DNA from: Alicyclobacillus sp.
GTDB taxonomy: Bacteria; Bacillota; Bacilli; Alicyclobacillales; Alicyclobacillaceae
Assembly: GCF_023511815.1 (NCBI RefSeq)
Contig: NZ_JAIMAV010000004.1
Location: 1-64,000 of the forward strand
DNA: 64,000 bases
Direction: 5' to 3'
Below the pieces are notes generated by a model that was given only the letters and a program-made list of their open reading frames with translations, ran no database searches and was not told the DNA's origin. Positions 18,712-28,643 of this stretch are shown here, in pieces; positions within the stretch are counted from its first letter, which is position 1, and every line of letters begins with the position of its first letter. The position numbers were made by a program, and so were the translations under genes.

Positions 18712-19203
18712 TCAAATCGTGTACGCCGCTCCGCGCGCCGTGCGGACGGACAGCGCGCCCGTGGAGACGTCGAACTCGATGGTCCGCCCCACGTGCCCCC
18801 CCGTGTCCTGCGCGACCACCGGCACCCCGAGCGTGTCGAGGGCGGACAGGACCGCCTCCACGTTGCGCGGGCCCACCCGCAGCAGGTCCGAGCGGCTCGG
18901 CGCGAACATCTGCGCCCCGCCCGCCAACTTCGCGCACAATCGGCGCAGGTTGGCGCCGTGGGCCCGCAGCTGTTCCGCCAGCCACGGGATGGCGGTCGAT
19001 CCGTACTTCGCCGAGTTGACCGGCTCCGGCCCCGGCGGGCTCGGCAGCATCACGTGCGCCAGCCCGGCGATGGCCGCCTCCGGATCGTAGAGCACCACCC
19101 CCACACAGGAGCCCAGCCCGGCCGTGCGGATCCGCTGCCCCGACCGTGCCAGCGCGGCTTCCGCGATGCCCACCCGGATGATGGCATCCATCCCCTCACT
19201 CAT
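18712..19203 (-). CDS. cheD: Chemotaxis protein CheD (receptor glutamine deamidase)
   Basis: 163 aa. Carries the CheD motifs TAGLGSCVGVVLYDPEAAIA (catalytic Cys), GLAHVMLPSP (catalytic His), KLAGGAQMF and GPRNVEAV. CheD deamidates receptors and binds CheC, stimulating its CheY-P phosphatase. The ATG at 19203 overlaps the end of cheC (TATGAGTGA), and GGGGTGG lies upstream. In Bacillus sigD follows; here the SwrB-like gene follows directly. Confidence 0.94.
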   Translation of the reverse strand: MSEGMDAIIRVGIAEAALARSGQRIRTAGLGSCVGVVLYDPEAAIAGLAHVMLPSPPGPEPVNSAKYGSTAIPWLAEQLRAHGANLRRLCAKLAGGAQMFAPSRSDLLRVGPRNVEAVLSALDTLGVPVVAQDTGGHVGRTIEFDVSTGALSVRTARGAAYTI

Positions 19204-19819
19204 ACGGCCACCCCAACGCGCGAAAGAGCGTTTCCACGCCATCCGGATCCGGGAGCACGAACAGGTGCCCCTCCACGTCGGTGACCCCCTGCCGGATGGA
19301 CGTGCGGATGACCACCGCCTGGTCCGCGGTCTGCCCCGTGTCCGTCAACACCGTGCCGAGGATGGCGCCCGCCATGTCGACCGCCACCGCCGGGACCGAC
19401 TGGTTCAGGTGGAGTCCGGTCAATCCCGTCACCGCGGTGACATAGGAACCCCCGAGGATGTTCCCGGCCTCCGACAGGGCCGACAGCTCCATCTCCGTGA
19501 AATCCTCATCGAGCTCGTCCTCACCGGTTCCGAACATGCGGCGCACCAGTCGCTTCGCCGCCGCGACCGGCAACAGAAACATCATGTTTCCGGTGAGATC
19601 GCCCTCCAGGCGCAGGACCACCGCCGCGGTCATCCGCTCCGCCCCCCCGACGATGTCCGGGATCTCGCAGAAACGGCACACGCGCGTCTGGGTCACCGAG
19701 ATGTTCACGCGGTCCTGCACCAGCATCGAGAGGGCGGTGGCCGCGTGGCCCGCGCCCACATTCCCGATCTCCGCCAGAAGCCCCAGCGCCGGATCCGTCC
19801 AGGTCATATCGCCGTTCAT
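19196..19819 (-). CDS. cheC: CheY-P phosphatase CheC
   Basis: 207 aa with two copies of the CheC/FliY/CheX phosphatase helix: LAEIGNVGAGHAATALS and LSEAGNILGGSYVTAVTGLT, each with the catalytic E...N pair. It dephosphorylates CheY-P and works with CheD. ATG at 19819 overlaps the cheW stop (ATGA). Confidence 0.93.
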   Translation of the reverse strand: MNGDMTWTDPALGLLAEIGNVGAGHAATALSMLVQDRVNISVTQTRVCRFCEIPDIVGGAERMTAAVVLRLEGDLTGNMMFLLPVAAAKRLVRRMFGTGEDELDEDFTEMELSALSEAGNILGGSYVTAVTGLTGLHLNQSVPAVAVDMAGAILGTVLTDTGQTADQAVVIRTSIRQGVTDVEGHLFVLPDPDGVETLFRALGWPYE

Positions 19820-20283
19820 CCGCGCACAGCCTTCTCCGCCTCGCGCAGCTGCCGCTCCTCCGCATGCGACAACACGCGCTCCAAGTTCAGCAGGATGAGC
19901 ACCCCTTCACCGCGCCGGGCGACCCCGTGCAGATACTCCGCCTGCACTCCCCCGACCATCGCCGGCGGCGGCTCCACCCCGGCCTCGTCGATGGACACCA
20001 CGTCGTCCACCATGTCGACGATCATCCCGACGTGGAACCGATCCACCTGGACGATCACGATGCGCGTGTTCGCGTCCGCGTCCACCGGCGGGAAACCGAA
20101 CCGCTCCCGGAGGTCAATCACGGGCGTCACCACGCCGCGCAGGTTGATGACCCCGCGAATGAACGGCAGCGTGCGTGGAACGTGCGCAATGGGCATCATG
20201 CGCTCCACCGACTGCACCTGCTCCACCGGCACCCCGTACTGCTCGTTCGCAACGGTAAACAAGATGTACTGGCGTTCTGCCAC
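19816..20283 (-). CDS. cheW: Chemotaxis coupling protein CheW
   Basis: 155 aa CheW (SH3-like) domain: YILFTVANEQYGVPVEQVQS, PFIRGVINLRGVVTPVIDLR and FHVGMIVDMVDDVVSI. It links receptors to CheA. The GTG at 20283 is preferred because of AAAGGAG upstream and homology start; the ORF track begins 10 codons earlier. Co-transcribed with cheA, cheC and cheD. Confidence 0.95.
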   Translation of the reverse strand: MAERQYILFTVANEQYGVPVEQVQSVERMMPIAHVPRTLPFIRGVINLRGVVTPVIDLRERFGFPPVDADANTRIVIVQVDRFHVGMIVDMVDDVVSIDEAGVEPPPAMVGGVQAEYLHGVARRGEGVLILLNLERVLSHAEERQLREAEKAVRG

Positions 20284-20334
20284 ACGCAACGACTCCTTTC
20301 CCGATTGCCCCACCGCGGCGCCGCCTCGCGGTGG

Positions 20335-22479
20335 TCAGCGCCGCAGGGCGCCGTTCATCCAGGCGTGCACGTCGGCGATCAGCGCGATGCCGCCATCCCC
20401 CAGGATGGCCGCGCCGGCGAACCAGCGGACGTCCGCCAGGTACTCGCCGAGGGATTTCTGCACAATCTCCCGCTGGCCGAGCAGCCGCTCCACGCCGAAG
20501 GCGGCGCGCCTCGCGCCCTCCCGGCAGATGACCAGCCAGCGGCCCTCCCGCTCCGCCCCCAACAGCCAATCGGCCACCTCGACCAGCGGAACGAGCCTTC
20601 CCCGGTCGTCCAGGACGCGTTGGCCGTGCACCATCCGGACATTGTCCGGCGTGGCCGCCACCACCTCCTCGACCGCCGACAGGGGGATGGCGAACACGTG
20701 CCCCGCGGTCTCCACCAACAGCGCCTCCAGCATGGCGAGCGTCAGCGGCAGCCGGATGCGGAACGTGGTGCCCAATCCGGCGCGCGACTCGATTTCCACG
20801 CGCCCGCCCAGCGATTCGACCTTCTGGCGCACCGCGTCCAGCCCGACGCCGCGTCCGGAGATGTCGGAGACCGTCTCGGCGGTGCTGAATCCGGAGGCGA
20901 ACAGAAACTCGTACACCTCTTCGTCCGACAAACCGGCGGCCTTGACCGGGTCGGCCAGTCCCCGTTCCACCGCGCGCCGGCGCACCCGCTCGACGTCAAT
21001 CCCGCGCCCGTCGTCCGCCACCTCAATGAACACGTGTTGACCGGACGGATACGCGCGCAGCTGGATGACCCCCGCCTCCGGCTTTCCGGCCGCAACCCGC
21101 TCGGCGGGCGCCTCCAGGCCGTGATCCGCCGAGTTGCGGATGAGATGCACCAACACTTCGCCCATCTCGTCGATGATGGTCCGGTCGAACTCCGTCTCGA
21201 GCCCGCTCATCTCCAGTTCAATCGCCTTGCCGAGCGTCCTGGCCAGGTCGCGCACCATCCGCGGGAATCGCTGGAACAGGTGTTCGATGGGCACCATCCT
21301 GAGCGACATCACGGCCGTCTGCAGTTCGCCCGCAACCCGCGCGATGTGATCGGCCAGCTCGCGAAGATCCGCGCGATCGACCGATGACGCGAGCGTCGCG
21401 AGGCGATTGCGGTCAATCACCAGTTCGCTGAGCAGGTTCATCAACGTGTCCAGGCGCTCCACCGGAACGCGGATGGTGCGATCCGCCCGCGCCGCGCCAG
21501 CACGTGCCGCCCCGGAAGCGGTCCGGGCCGACGGAGCCGGTGCCGTCTCCGCCGTATGCCCCGAGCCATCCGACGCGGCCGGCCCGCCGCCCGGCGCAGG
21601 CGTCCCCTGGCCCGTCGCGGCGGGAGGCTCGGCACCCGCCGCGGCGGCCGGTGTCGTCTCGCCATCCCCGCCGACGCCAGACCCGCCCTCCGCCGAATCG
21701 GCCCAGGGGACGTACCGGACACGTGCGATCTCGGGCATCTCGCCCAGACCGCGGACCACCGGTTCGGGGTCGCCCTCGAAGGCCATCAAAAACGCCACGC
21801 GAAGGGAGATCTCGCCGCGCTGCATCCGCTCGGCGTCGGGATCGCACTGGACGCAGGTGCCCGCCTGTTCCAACTCCCGCATCGCGAGCAGGGCTCGGGC
21901 CGCGGGCATGACACACGCCGGATCGAACTCCAGCACCACCCAGCCGGTGGCCATGCCGGACGCCTGACCGGCCGCCAGCACCGCGCGGGCGCTGTCCGAC
22001 ACCGCGGGCAGGCCGTCGTGTTCCGCGCGCACGGCCGTCGCTGAGCTCGCCAATCCGGCCGCCACCTCGGCCGACGCGCGGCCGTCCCCCTGACTCAGCG
22101 TGTCATAAAGCCGGACCAACCCGTCGATCTGCGCGTCGGCGGTGACACCCTGCTCGTCCCCCGTCTCCCGGATGCGCTCCAGCAGGGCCGCCAACACATC
22201 CAGGCCGTCGAACAGCACATCGACACACGCGGGCGTCGCCCGTCCCGGGTGATCGCGCAGCACGCCCAGGACGTCCTCCAGGCGGTGGGTCACCTGCGCC
22301 ATGGTCTGAAACCCCATGGTCGCCGACATCCCTTTCAACGTGTGGGCGGCGCGGAACATCGCCGCGAAGTCGGCGTCCTGCGCCTCGCCCCGTTCCACGC
22401 GCAGGCACAGCTCGTTGAGGGTCTGCAAATTCTCATCCGATTCATCCAAGAATGCCTGAAGGTACTGGAGATTCTCCAC
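20335..22479 (-). CDS. cheA: Chemotaxis histidine kinase CheA
   Basis: About 714 aa. P1 Hpt domain with phospho-accepting His near residue 46 (AAHTLKGMSATMGF); a P2-like CheY-binding region; a Pro/Ala/Gly-rich linker of about 70 residues; P3 dimerisation (LDTLMNLLSELVIDRNRL); P4 kinase with N box HLIRNSADHGLE, G1 DDGRGID and G2 GRGVGLDAVRQKV; and P5 CheW-like regulatory domain. GTG at 22479 with AAGGAAG upstream is chosen because homology starts there. It sits directly after flhG; cheB, found here in Bacillus, is absent. Confidence 0.96.
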   Translation of the reverse strand: MENLQYLQAFLDESDENLQTLNELCLRVERGEAQDADFAAMFRAAHTLKGMSATMGFQTMAQVTHRLEDVLGVLRDHPGRATPACVDVLFDGLDVLAALLERIRETGDEQGVTADAQIDGLVRLYDTLSQGDGRASAEVAAGLASSATAVRAEHDGLPAVSDSARAVLAAGQASGMATGWVVLEFDPACVMPAARALLAMRELEQAGTCVQCDPDAERMQRGEISLRVAFLMAFEGDPEPVVRGLGEMPEIARVRYVPWADSAEGGSGVGGDGETTPAAAAGAEPPAATGQGTPAPGGGPAASDGSGHTAETAPAPSARTASGAARAGAARADRTIRVPVERLDTLMNLLSELVIDRNRLATLASSVDRADLRELADHIARVAGELQTAVMSLRMVPIEHLFQRFPRMVRDLARTLGKAIELEMSGLETEFDRTIIDEMGEVLVHLIRNSADHGLEAPAERVAAGKPEAGVIQLRAYPSGQHVFIEVADDGRGIDVERVRRRAVERGLADPVKAAGLSDEEVYEFLFASGFSTAETVSDISGRGVGLDAVRQKVESLGGRVEIESRAGLGTTFRIRLPLTLAMLEALLVETAGHVFAIPLSAVEEVVAATPDNVRMVHGQRVLDDRGRLVPLVEVADWLLGAEREGRWLVICREGARRAAFGVERLLGQREIVQKSLGEYLADVRWFAGAAILGDGGIALIADVHAWMNGALRR

Positions 22480-22507
22480 GTCATGCACTTCCTTGTCAGA
22501 CTCCGTG

Positions 22508-23416
22508 TCACCCGGTGTGCGACGCACCGCCCGGCGCGTCACCGGGGCCCTCGCGCAGGCGATGCCACAGCCGGGTGAAAAATCCGGTGAGCCCGCCCGG
22601 TTTGGGTGCGGGATGGAGCCGCAGATAATTCGACACCAACTGCTGAAAACAACGCGCAGCCGGCGACTGAGGGAAGGCACTCAACAGCGCCCTCTGCTGC
22701 ATCACCGCGCGCGGGACCGCGTCGTCCTCCAAAATGTATCCGAGCACATCCACGGACGCGTCCAGGAACCGGTCCGCGACCAAACGCAACTTCTCGGCCG
22801 TCTCCCGCGCCTGCACCAACGAATCGGCCCGGTTGACCACGACCCGGACGGGCGGCAGCACGCCCCGCAGCGTCAGCAGCTTGAGCAGCGCATAGGCGTC
22901 CGCGAGCGCCGTAGGCTCCGGCGTGGTGAGGAGGAACAGCTCGTCGACGCCGGCCAGGAGGCGCTCAAAGTTCGGGCCCATCCCCGATCCGCAGTCCAAC
23001 AGCACCACATCGAACCGCTCCTGCAGCTGAGTGACCTGCCGCATCAGCCGCTCCACCTGTTCCTGGGTCAGGTCGTGCAGGTCCAACAGGCCGCTGCCCG
23101 CCGACAGAAACGGCACACCGCCCGGCCCGTATTCGATCGCGTCGAATATGCTGGTCCCTTCCAGGACATCGATCAGGGTCCGCTTCGGACGGACGCCGAG
23201 CATCACCTCCACATCCGCAAAGCCGACGTCCGCGTCGAAAACCATGGGACGGATCCGGTGTTGCATCAGTCCCAGCGCGAAATTGACGCAGAAATGGGTC
23301 TTCCCCACCCCGCCCTTGCCGCTGGCCACCGCCACGACGGACGGCTTCACCGCCGGCGCATCCAGTCCGGGGCCCCGATCCCACACCCGCGTCGCTTCCT
23401 CCGGCTCGAGCATCAC
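22508..23416 (-). CDS. flhG: FlhG/YlxH MinD-type ATPase
   Basis: 302 aa. Deviant Walker A VASGKGGVGKTHFCVNFALG, switch region VFDADVGFADVEVMLG, and LLDCGSGMGPNFERLL. FlhG controls flagellar number and placement with FlhF and delivers FliM/FliN(Y) to FliG. The GTG/ATG pair at 23416/23413 overlaps the flhF stop. The C-terminal basic tail (FFTRLWHRLREG) could be the membrane-targeting helix, as in MinD. Confidence 0.93.
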   Translation of the reverse strand: MMLEPEEATRVWDRGPGLDAPAVKPSVVAVASGKGGVGKTHFCVNFALGLMQHRIRPMVFDADVGFADVEVMLGVRPKRTLIDVLEGTSIFDAIEYGPGGVPFLSAGSGLLDLHDLTQEQVERLMRQVTQLQERFDVVLLDCGSGMGPNFERLLAGVDELFLLTTPEPTALADAYALLKLLTLRGVLPPVRVVVNRADSLVQARETAEKLRLVADRFLDASVDVLGYILEDDAVPRAVMQQRALLSAFPQSPAARCFQQLVSNYLRLHPAPKPGGLTGFFTRLWHRLREGPGDAPGGASHTG

Positions 23417-24738
23417 GCGGCCCCCCCAAGGATCACCCGGACCAGTTTTTCAATGTCCGCCACCTCGAGGTCATCCGGCACATTCTGACCGGTCGTGACG
23501 TAGGACAGCGGCAGACGGTACTTGCACATCAGGTTGAGAATCGCCCCGTGGCTCAGGGTCTCATCCAACTTGGTGAACAACAGTTTGTGAACGGGTAGCG
23601 CTTGGAACGACCCGGCCACCACGTCCATGTCCTCCGGTTTGGCCGTCAGCGACAGCACCAGGTGGACCTCGTCCACGGGCGCCGCGGCGAGCAGAGCCCG
23701 AACCTCATCGACGTACACGTCCATGCGGAAGTTCCGCCCGGCGGTGTCGACCAAAATCAGATCCCGGTCCGACAGCCGTTCCAGCGCCGCCGGGAAGTCC
23801 GCGGGCTGCTCCACGACCTCCAGCGGCACGTTCAGGATGGTCGCGTAGGTGCGGAGCTGGTCCACGGCCGCGATGCGGTAGGTGTCCGTCGTCACCAAAC
23901 CGACCCTCCGGTCTCCCGCGATCACGTGGAGCGCCGCCAGCTTGGCGATGGTTGTCGTCTTGCCGACCCCGGTCGGGCCGACCAGCACGACCACCCGGGC
24001 ATCCGGCGCGATGGGCTGCGGCTGGCGCAGATCCGCCAGGCTGTCGACAATCCGCCGGGTCAGCGCCGTCTTCAACTGTTCCGCGCGGGCCGGAAGCGAC
24101 GGGTTGTAGACGTTCTTCTCCTCCGTCGGCCAGGCCCCGGGCGAGTCCAACAGCGGCCACACCTGTTCGGGTTGAACCCCCTGCCGCACGAGCGTCTGCA
24201 GGAGCCCGCGCATTCCCAGCTCCCCCGCCTGCACGGCCGCTTCAATCAGGCGCCGGACCTCCGCGAGCTCCTGCCGGACCGATTCGAGGGCGTCCGACGT
24301 CACGGCCGGCTCGGTGCCGGCCCCCTCGTTCGGCGGGGGCACGGTGACGGGCGGTGACAAGAGCCCCCGAGACCCGGGCATCGGGGCGCACCCCGGCGCC
24401 TCGGTTGCCGCGGCCACCGTCCCGGGTGCCGCGGCCAACGCTCCGGTTGCCGCGGCCAGCGCCGCGGCCTCCTCGGCCTCGGAGCCGCGCGCCTCCCTGG
24501 GCCGCACCGCGCTGGCGGCGGGTCGCACGCCCGTTCGCGGCCGGGCGCTGTCGGCGACGAGCGGCACGTCGTCACCGGTGGCGGCCATCACCTCGATGCG
24601 GGTGCTTCGCCACAGCCCCAGCCATTTCCTCTGTTTAATTTTCTTTGTGCTGAGGATCACCGCGTCCTTCCCGAGCTCCTTGCGGATGAGCGCCACCGCC
24701 TCGGGCATCTCGCGGACCACATACCGCCGGACAATCAC
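23413..24738 (-). CDS. flhF: FlhF, SRP-type GTPase for flagellar placement
   Basis: 441 aa. N-terminal B domain (RRYVVREMPEAVALIRKELG, VILSTKKIKQRKWLGL), a Pro/Ala-rich spacer, an N domain, then the G domain: [57 protein letters not shown] and FTKLDET. GTG start overlaps the end of flhA. FlhF and FlhG together set flagellar site and number. Confidence 0.95.
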   Translation of the reverse strand: MIVRRYVVREMPEAVALIRKELGKDAVILSTKKIKQRKWLGLWRSTRIEVMAATGDDVPLVADSARPRTGVRPAASAVRPREARGSEAEEAAALAAATGALAAAPGTVAAATEAPGCAPMPGSRGLLSPPVTVPPPNEGAGTEPAVTSDALESVRQELAEVRRLIEAAVQAGELGMRGLLQTLVRQGVQPEQVWPLLDSPGAWPTEEKNVYNPSLPARAEQLKTALTRRIVDSLADLRQPQPIAPDARVVVLVGPTGVGKTTTIAKLAALHVIAGDRRVGLVTTDTYRIAAVDQLRTYATILNVPLEVVEQPADFPAALERLSDRDLILVDTAGRNFRMDVYVDEVRALLAAAPVDEVHLVLSLTAKPEDMDVVAGSFQALPVHKLLFTKLDETLSHGAILNLMCKYRLPLSYVTTGQNVPDDLEVADIEKLVRVILGGAA

Positions 24739-26771
24739 AGATTCACCACCCCTCCGCTCTCAATGGCCACGGCCGGATCCAGTTCGTTGTACGACAGCAC
24801 CGGCATGTCCGGAAGCATCCGCGCCAACCAGCGCCGAACCGGCAGGCGCAGGCGTGGATGGGTCAGGAGCGCCGGCGATTTGCCGAGATTCTGCTGGCGG
24901 GTCCATTCCTCCCGCAACCGGCGGATGAGCTGCTGCGCCACCTGCGGATCGACCCCCAGGAACGTGCCCGCGTCCGACGTCACCAGGGACGCCTGCAGCC
25001 GTTCCTCCACCGCGGGCGCGAGGGTGAGGACCGTCAACGGTTCATCCGGCGCCCTGAGCTGCTGGCAGATCTGCCGGCCCAACGCCTGGCGCACGTGTTC
25101 GGTCAGGAGATCGGTGTCCTTCGTCGTGCGCCCCGCGTCGGCGAGGGTCTCGAGGATGGTGACCAGGTCCCGAATCGAGACGCCCTCCTGCAACAGATTC
25201 GCCAGCACGCGCTGCACCTGACCGACCGTCAGCACCCCGGGCACCACGTCCTCGACCAGCGCGGGCGCCGAGGTCTTGATGTGGTCGAGCAACGCCTGCG
25301 TCTCCTGGCGGCCCAGAAGTTCGTGGGCGTGGCGTTTCAACACCTCGGTCAGGTGCGTCGCGATCACGGAACTCGGGTCCACCACGGTGTATCCCGACGC
25401 CTCCGCCCGATGCCGCACCTCCGCCGGGATCCACACCGCGGGCATGCCGAACGCGGGTTCGCGGGTCGGAATTCCGCCCAGGCTCGGGTCCTCCACCCCG
25501 GGGCTCATGGCCAGCCAATGTCCCATCCATACTTCGCCGCGCGCCACCTGGACTCCTCGTATCTTCACGACGTACTCCGATGGCTTGAGCTGAATGTTGT
25601 CACGCAGCCTTACCACCGGGATCACCAGGCCCAGCTCCAGGACCAGCTGGCGCCGGATGAGGGCCACCCGGTCCAGCAGATCGCCCCCCTGCTTGGCGTC
25701 CACGAGCGGAATCAGCCCGTAGCCGAACTCGAATTCAATCGGATCGACCCCCAGGAGGGTGTAGACGCTCTCCGGCTTTTTGACCTCCTCCGTCTTGGCC
25801 CGCAACGCCTGCTCCTGCTCGCGGCGCTGCATCTGATCCGCCTGGCGCTGCACGCGCCAGGCGATCAGCGCGGCCAGTGCCGCCACCGGTCCCGTGCGCA
25901 GAATCCCGATGGGCGTGAAAAGTCCCAACAGCCCCAGCGCCGCGGCGACCAGAAACAGAGCCCGCGGATACTGCATGACCTGCTTGAGCACGTCCGTCCC
26001 GAGGTTGGCGTCCGACGCCGCCCGGGTGACCATCAGGCCGGTCGCCGTCGACAGGAGCAGGGCCGGGATCTGGCTGACCAACCCGTCGCCCACCGACAGC
26101 AGGGTGTAGGTGTGCGCGGCGGTGGACCAGTCCATGTGGTGCATCGCCATGCCGATGATGAACCCGCCCACCGTGTTGATGGCGACGATGAGCATCGACG
26201 CGATGGCGTCCCCTTTGACGAATTTCGAAGCGCCGTCCATCGCCCCGTAGAAATCCGCCTCGCGTTCGATGGTCTGGCGCCGGCGTCTGGCCTCCTGCTC
26301 CGTGATCAGCCCCGCGTTGAGGTCCGCGTCGATGGACAGCTGCTTGCCCGGCATGGCGTCCAACGTGAAGCGGGCCGCCACCTCCGCCACGCGCTCCGCC
26401 CCGCGCGTGATCACGATGAATTGGATCACCGCGAGGATGAGGAACACCACGAACCCGACGACGATGTTGTCGCTGATGACGAAGTTTCCGAATGTGGCGA
26501 TCACCGAGCCGGCGTCCGCCTGCGTCAGGATGAGCCGCGTCGAGGACACGTTGAGCGCCAGCCGGTACAGCGTCGTGATCAACAGCAGCGACGGGAACAC
26601 GGAGAACTCCAGCGGCTCCTTGGTGTTCATCGCCACCATCAGCACCGTCATCGACGCGAACAGATTGATCACCAAAAGCACGTCGAGCAAGGTCTTGTTG
26701 AGCGGGATCACCATCATCACGACAATCCCGATGACCGCTGCCATCACGGCCAGATCGGACCGCTTCACCAT
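24735..26771 (-). CDS. flhA: Flagellar export gate protein FlhA
   Basis: 678 aa. Eight N-terminal transmembrane helices, the FHIPEP region between them (ITRGAERVAEVAARFTLDAM, MPGKQLSIDADLNAGLI, DFYGAMDGASKFVKGDAIAS), and a large cytosolic C-terminal domain with PVVRLRDNIQL and SSVIATHLTEVLKRHAHELL. FlhA forms the nonameric export gate. ATG directly follows the flhB stop. Confidence 0.97.
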   Translation of the reverse strand: MVKRSDLAVMAAVIGIVVMMVIPLNKTLLDVLLVINLFASMTVLMVAMNTKEPLEFSVFPSLLLITTLYRLALNVSSTRLILTQADAGSVIATFGNFVISDNIVVGFVVFLILAVIQFIVITRGAERVAEVAARFTLDAMPGKQLSIDADLNAGLITEQEARRRRQTIEREADFYGAMDGASKFVKGDAIASMLIVAINTVGGFIIGMAMHHMDWSTAAHTYTLLSVGDGLVSQIPALLLSTATGLMVTRAASDANLGTDVLKQVMQYPRALFLVAAALGLLGLFTPIGILRTGPVAALAALIAWRVQRQADQMQRREQEQALRAKTEEVKKPESVYTLLGVDPIEFEFGYGLIPLVDAKQGGDLLDRVALIRRQLVLELGLVIPVVRLRDNIQLKPSEYVVKIRGVQVARGEVWMGHWLAMSPGVEDPSLGGIPTREPAFGMPAVWIPAEVRHRAEASGYTVVDPSSVIATHLTEVLKRHAHELLGRQETQALLDHIKTSAPALVEDVVPGVLTVGQVQRVLANLLQEGVSIRDLVTILETLADAGRTTKDTDLLTEHVRQALGRQICQQLRAPDEPLTVLTLAPAVEERLQASLVTSDAGTFLGVDPQVAQQLIRRLREEWTRQQNLGKSPALLTHPRLRLPVRRWLARMLPDMPVLSYNELDPAVAIESGGVVNL

Positions 26772-26772
26772 G

Positions 26773-27858
26773 TCACCCCTTCACCAACCCCGACCGCATC
26801 CGGTACACGTACGCCAGCACCTCCGCGACCGCCCGGTACAGCTCGCGCGGGATGGCCTCATCCACCTCCACCCGGCGGTAGAGCGTTTGTGCGAGCGGGC
26901 GGTTTTCGACCACCGGGACCCCGTGCGAACGGGCGATGGACCGGATGCGCAGCGCCAGCTCATCCTGTCCCTTGGCGACCACGCGTGGCGCGGACATGGT
27001 CTTCGCGTCGTAGCGCAGGGCCACCGCGAAGTGTGTGGGGTTGGTCACGACCACGTCCGCCTTCGGGACGTTCTGCATCATGCGGCGCATCGCCAGGGCG
27101 CGCGCCTGCTGGCGGATGCGCTGGCGGATCTGCGGGTCTCCCTCCTGTTGCCGGAACTCGTCCTTGACCTCCTGCCGCGTCATCCGGATGCTGCGCTCGA
27201 AGGAAAATCGCTGCCAAATCCAGTCCAACGCGGCGATGGCGGCCAACGCCGCGGCGATCTCGACGGCCAACCGTCCCGCCTCCCGGCCGATGGCCCCGGG
27301 CACCCCCGCCGGGTCCACGCCTCCGAGCCGCGCCACCGACTCGGCCGCCCCCTTCGCCGCAGCGTAGGCCACCGCTCCGACCAAGGTCAGCTTCGCCACC
27401 GACTTGGCCGCCTCGACGAGCGTCCTGGCGCTCCAAAGCCGCCGGATCCCAGCCAATGGATTGACGCGGCCCGCATCGGGCACGAGGAGCCTTGGCACAA
27501 ACAGGGGCCCGACCTGGGCGAAGGCGGCCGCCATCCCCGCCAGCAGCGCAATCCCCGCCACCGGAAGCACCATCTTCGCCACACGCAGCGCGAGCCCGAG
27601 GAAGATGGCGCTCACCGCCTTCGGCGTCCAGTCAAGAGGCACCGCCGCCGACAGGCCGGAGGCCATGGCGTCGATGGCTTGATTCCACACCTGCGCGCCG
27701 AACGCGACGAGCGCCAACACCCCCGCCAACAGCGCCACGGCCCCGCTGAGCTCCGGGCTGTGCGGAATCCGTCCCTGGCGGCGCACCTCCTGCCGCCGCC
27801 GCGGGGTGGCTCGCTCCGTCCGTTCCTCGGCAAACCGCTGCAGCGAGAACGGAACCAC
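26773..27858 (-). CDS. flhB: Flagellar export switch protein FlhB
   Basis: 361 aa. The N-terminal cytosolic segment (RFAEERTERATPRRRQEVRR) is followed by four transmembrane helices and the autocleaving C-terminal domain with VVTNPTHFAVALRYD (cleavage N-PTH), APRVVAKGQDELALRIR and VPVVENRPLAQTLYR. It switches export specificity from rod/hook to filament together with FliK. GTG start with GGGGGATGAGG upstream. A shorter FlhB-like protein is encoded at 56492-56806. Confidence 0.97.
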   Translation of the reverse strand: MVPFSLQRFAEERTERATPRRRQEVRRQGRIPHSPELSGAVALLAGVLALVAFGAQVWNQAIDAMASGLSAAVPLDWTPKAVSAIFLGLALRVAKMVLPVAGIALLAGMAAAFAQVGPLFVPRLLVPDAGRVNPLAGIRRLWSARTLVEAAKSVAKLTLVGAVAYAAAKGAAESVARLGGVDPAGVPGAIGREAGRLAVEIAAALAAIAALDWIWQRFSFERSIRMTRQEVKDEFRQQEGDPQIRQRIRQQARALAMRRMMQNVPKADVVVTNPTHFAVALRYDAKTMSAPRVVAKGQDELALRIRSIARSHGVPVVENRPLAQTLYRRVEVDEAIPRELYRAVAEVLAYVYRMRSGLVKG

Positions 27859-27861
27859 ACC

Positions 27862-28641
27862 TCATCCCCCCAACCCGCGCAACATCCCATCCACCTGCAG
27901 GAACAACTGGGCGAACAGGCGGCCGAATCCGTCCACCATCGCCGGCATGACGACCGCGAACAGGCCGAGGCCGACGAACAATTTCGCGGGCAGGCCGACG
28001 ACGAACACATTCATCTGCGGCACCGCGCGGGAGAGCAGCGCAAACGTGACATCCGTCAACACGAGCGCGGCCAAAAGCGGTGCGCACAACTGGATCGCCA
28101 GAGCCATCACGACATCGAGCAGCCGGGCGAACATCGCCCAGGACAGATCCGGCAGGTGCAGCGCACCCAGACCGACGAACCGGTAGGAGTTCATGCAGGC
28201 CAGCATCAGGCCGTCCAACCCGTTGAGTCCGAGAAAGTACAGTGTGAACAGCGCCGACAGAAGGCCTCCGGTCACGCCGCTCGTCTGGCCGCTCGACGGA
28301 TCGAACAGGGCACCCGATGTGAAGCCGATTTGAAGGTCAAACACCTGGCCGGCGATGCTCACGGCCGCCACCACGGCGGTGGCCACAAACCCGAGCAGAA
28401 TGCCCGTCACGCTCTCGCGCAGCGCCAGGTCGATAAACCGGCCGGGGTCCGTCCACGGATTCACCGCCGGTGCGCCGGAGATGGCGGGGGTCATCCACAG
28501 CGCCGTGAACGCGGCCAACCCGAGCTTGGCCCACGCCGGCCAAAACCGCACCGACATCACCGGAGAGACGGCGATGAACGCCACCACGCGAAGCAGCACC
28601 AACAGGTACAACGGATAGTGATCAATCGCGAATGCCCACAT
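27862..28641 (-). CDS. fliR: Flagellar export protein FliR
   Basis: 259 aa, six or so hydrophobic helices, with LRVVAFIAVSPVMSVRFWPA and QLCAPLLAALVLTDVTFALL typical of FliR/SpaR/EscT. It forms the export pore with FliP and FliQ. It lies 2-3 nt from fliQ and flhB. The ribosome site is weak, consistent with coupled translation. Confidence 0.94.
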   Translation of the reverse strand: MWAFAIDHYPLYLLVLLRVVAFIAVSPVMSVRFWPAWAKLGLAAFTALWMTPAISGAPAVNPWTDPGRFIDLALRESVTGILLGFVATAVVAAVSIAGQVFDLQIGFTSGALFDPSSGQTSGVTGGLLSALFTLYFLGLNGLDGLMLACMNSYRFVGLGALHLPDLSWAMFARLLDVVMALAIQLCAPLLAALVLTDVTFALLSRAVPQMNVFVVGLPAKLFVGLGLFAVVMPAMVDGFGRLFAQLFLQVDGMLRGLGG

Positions 28642-28643
28642 CG

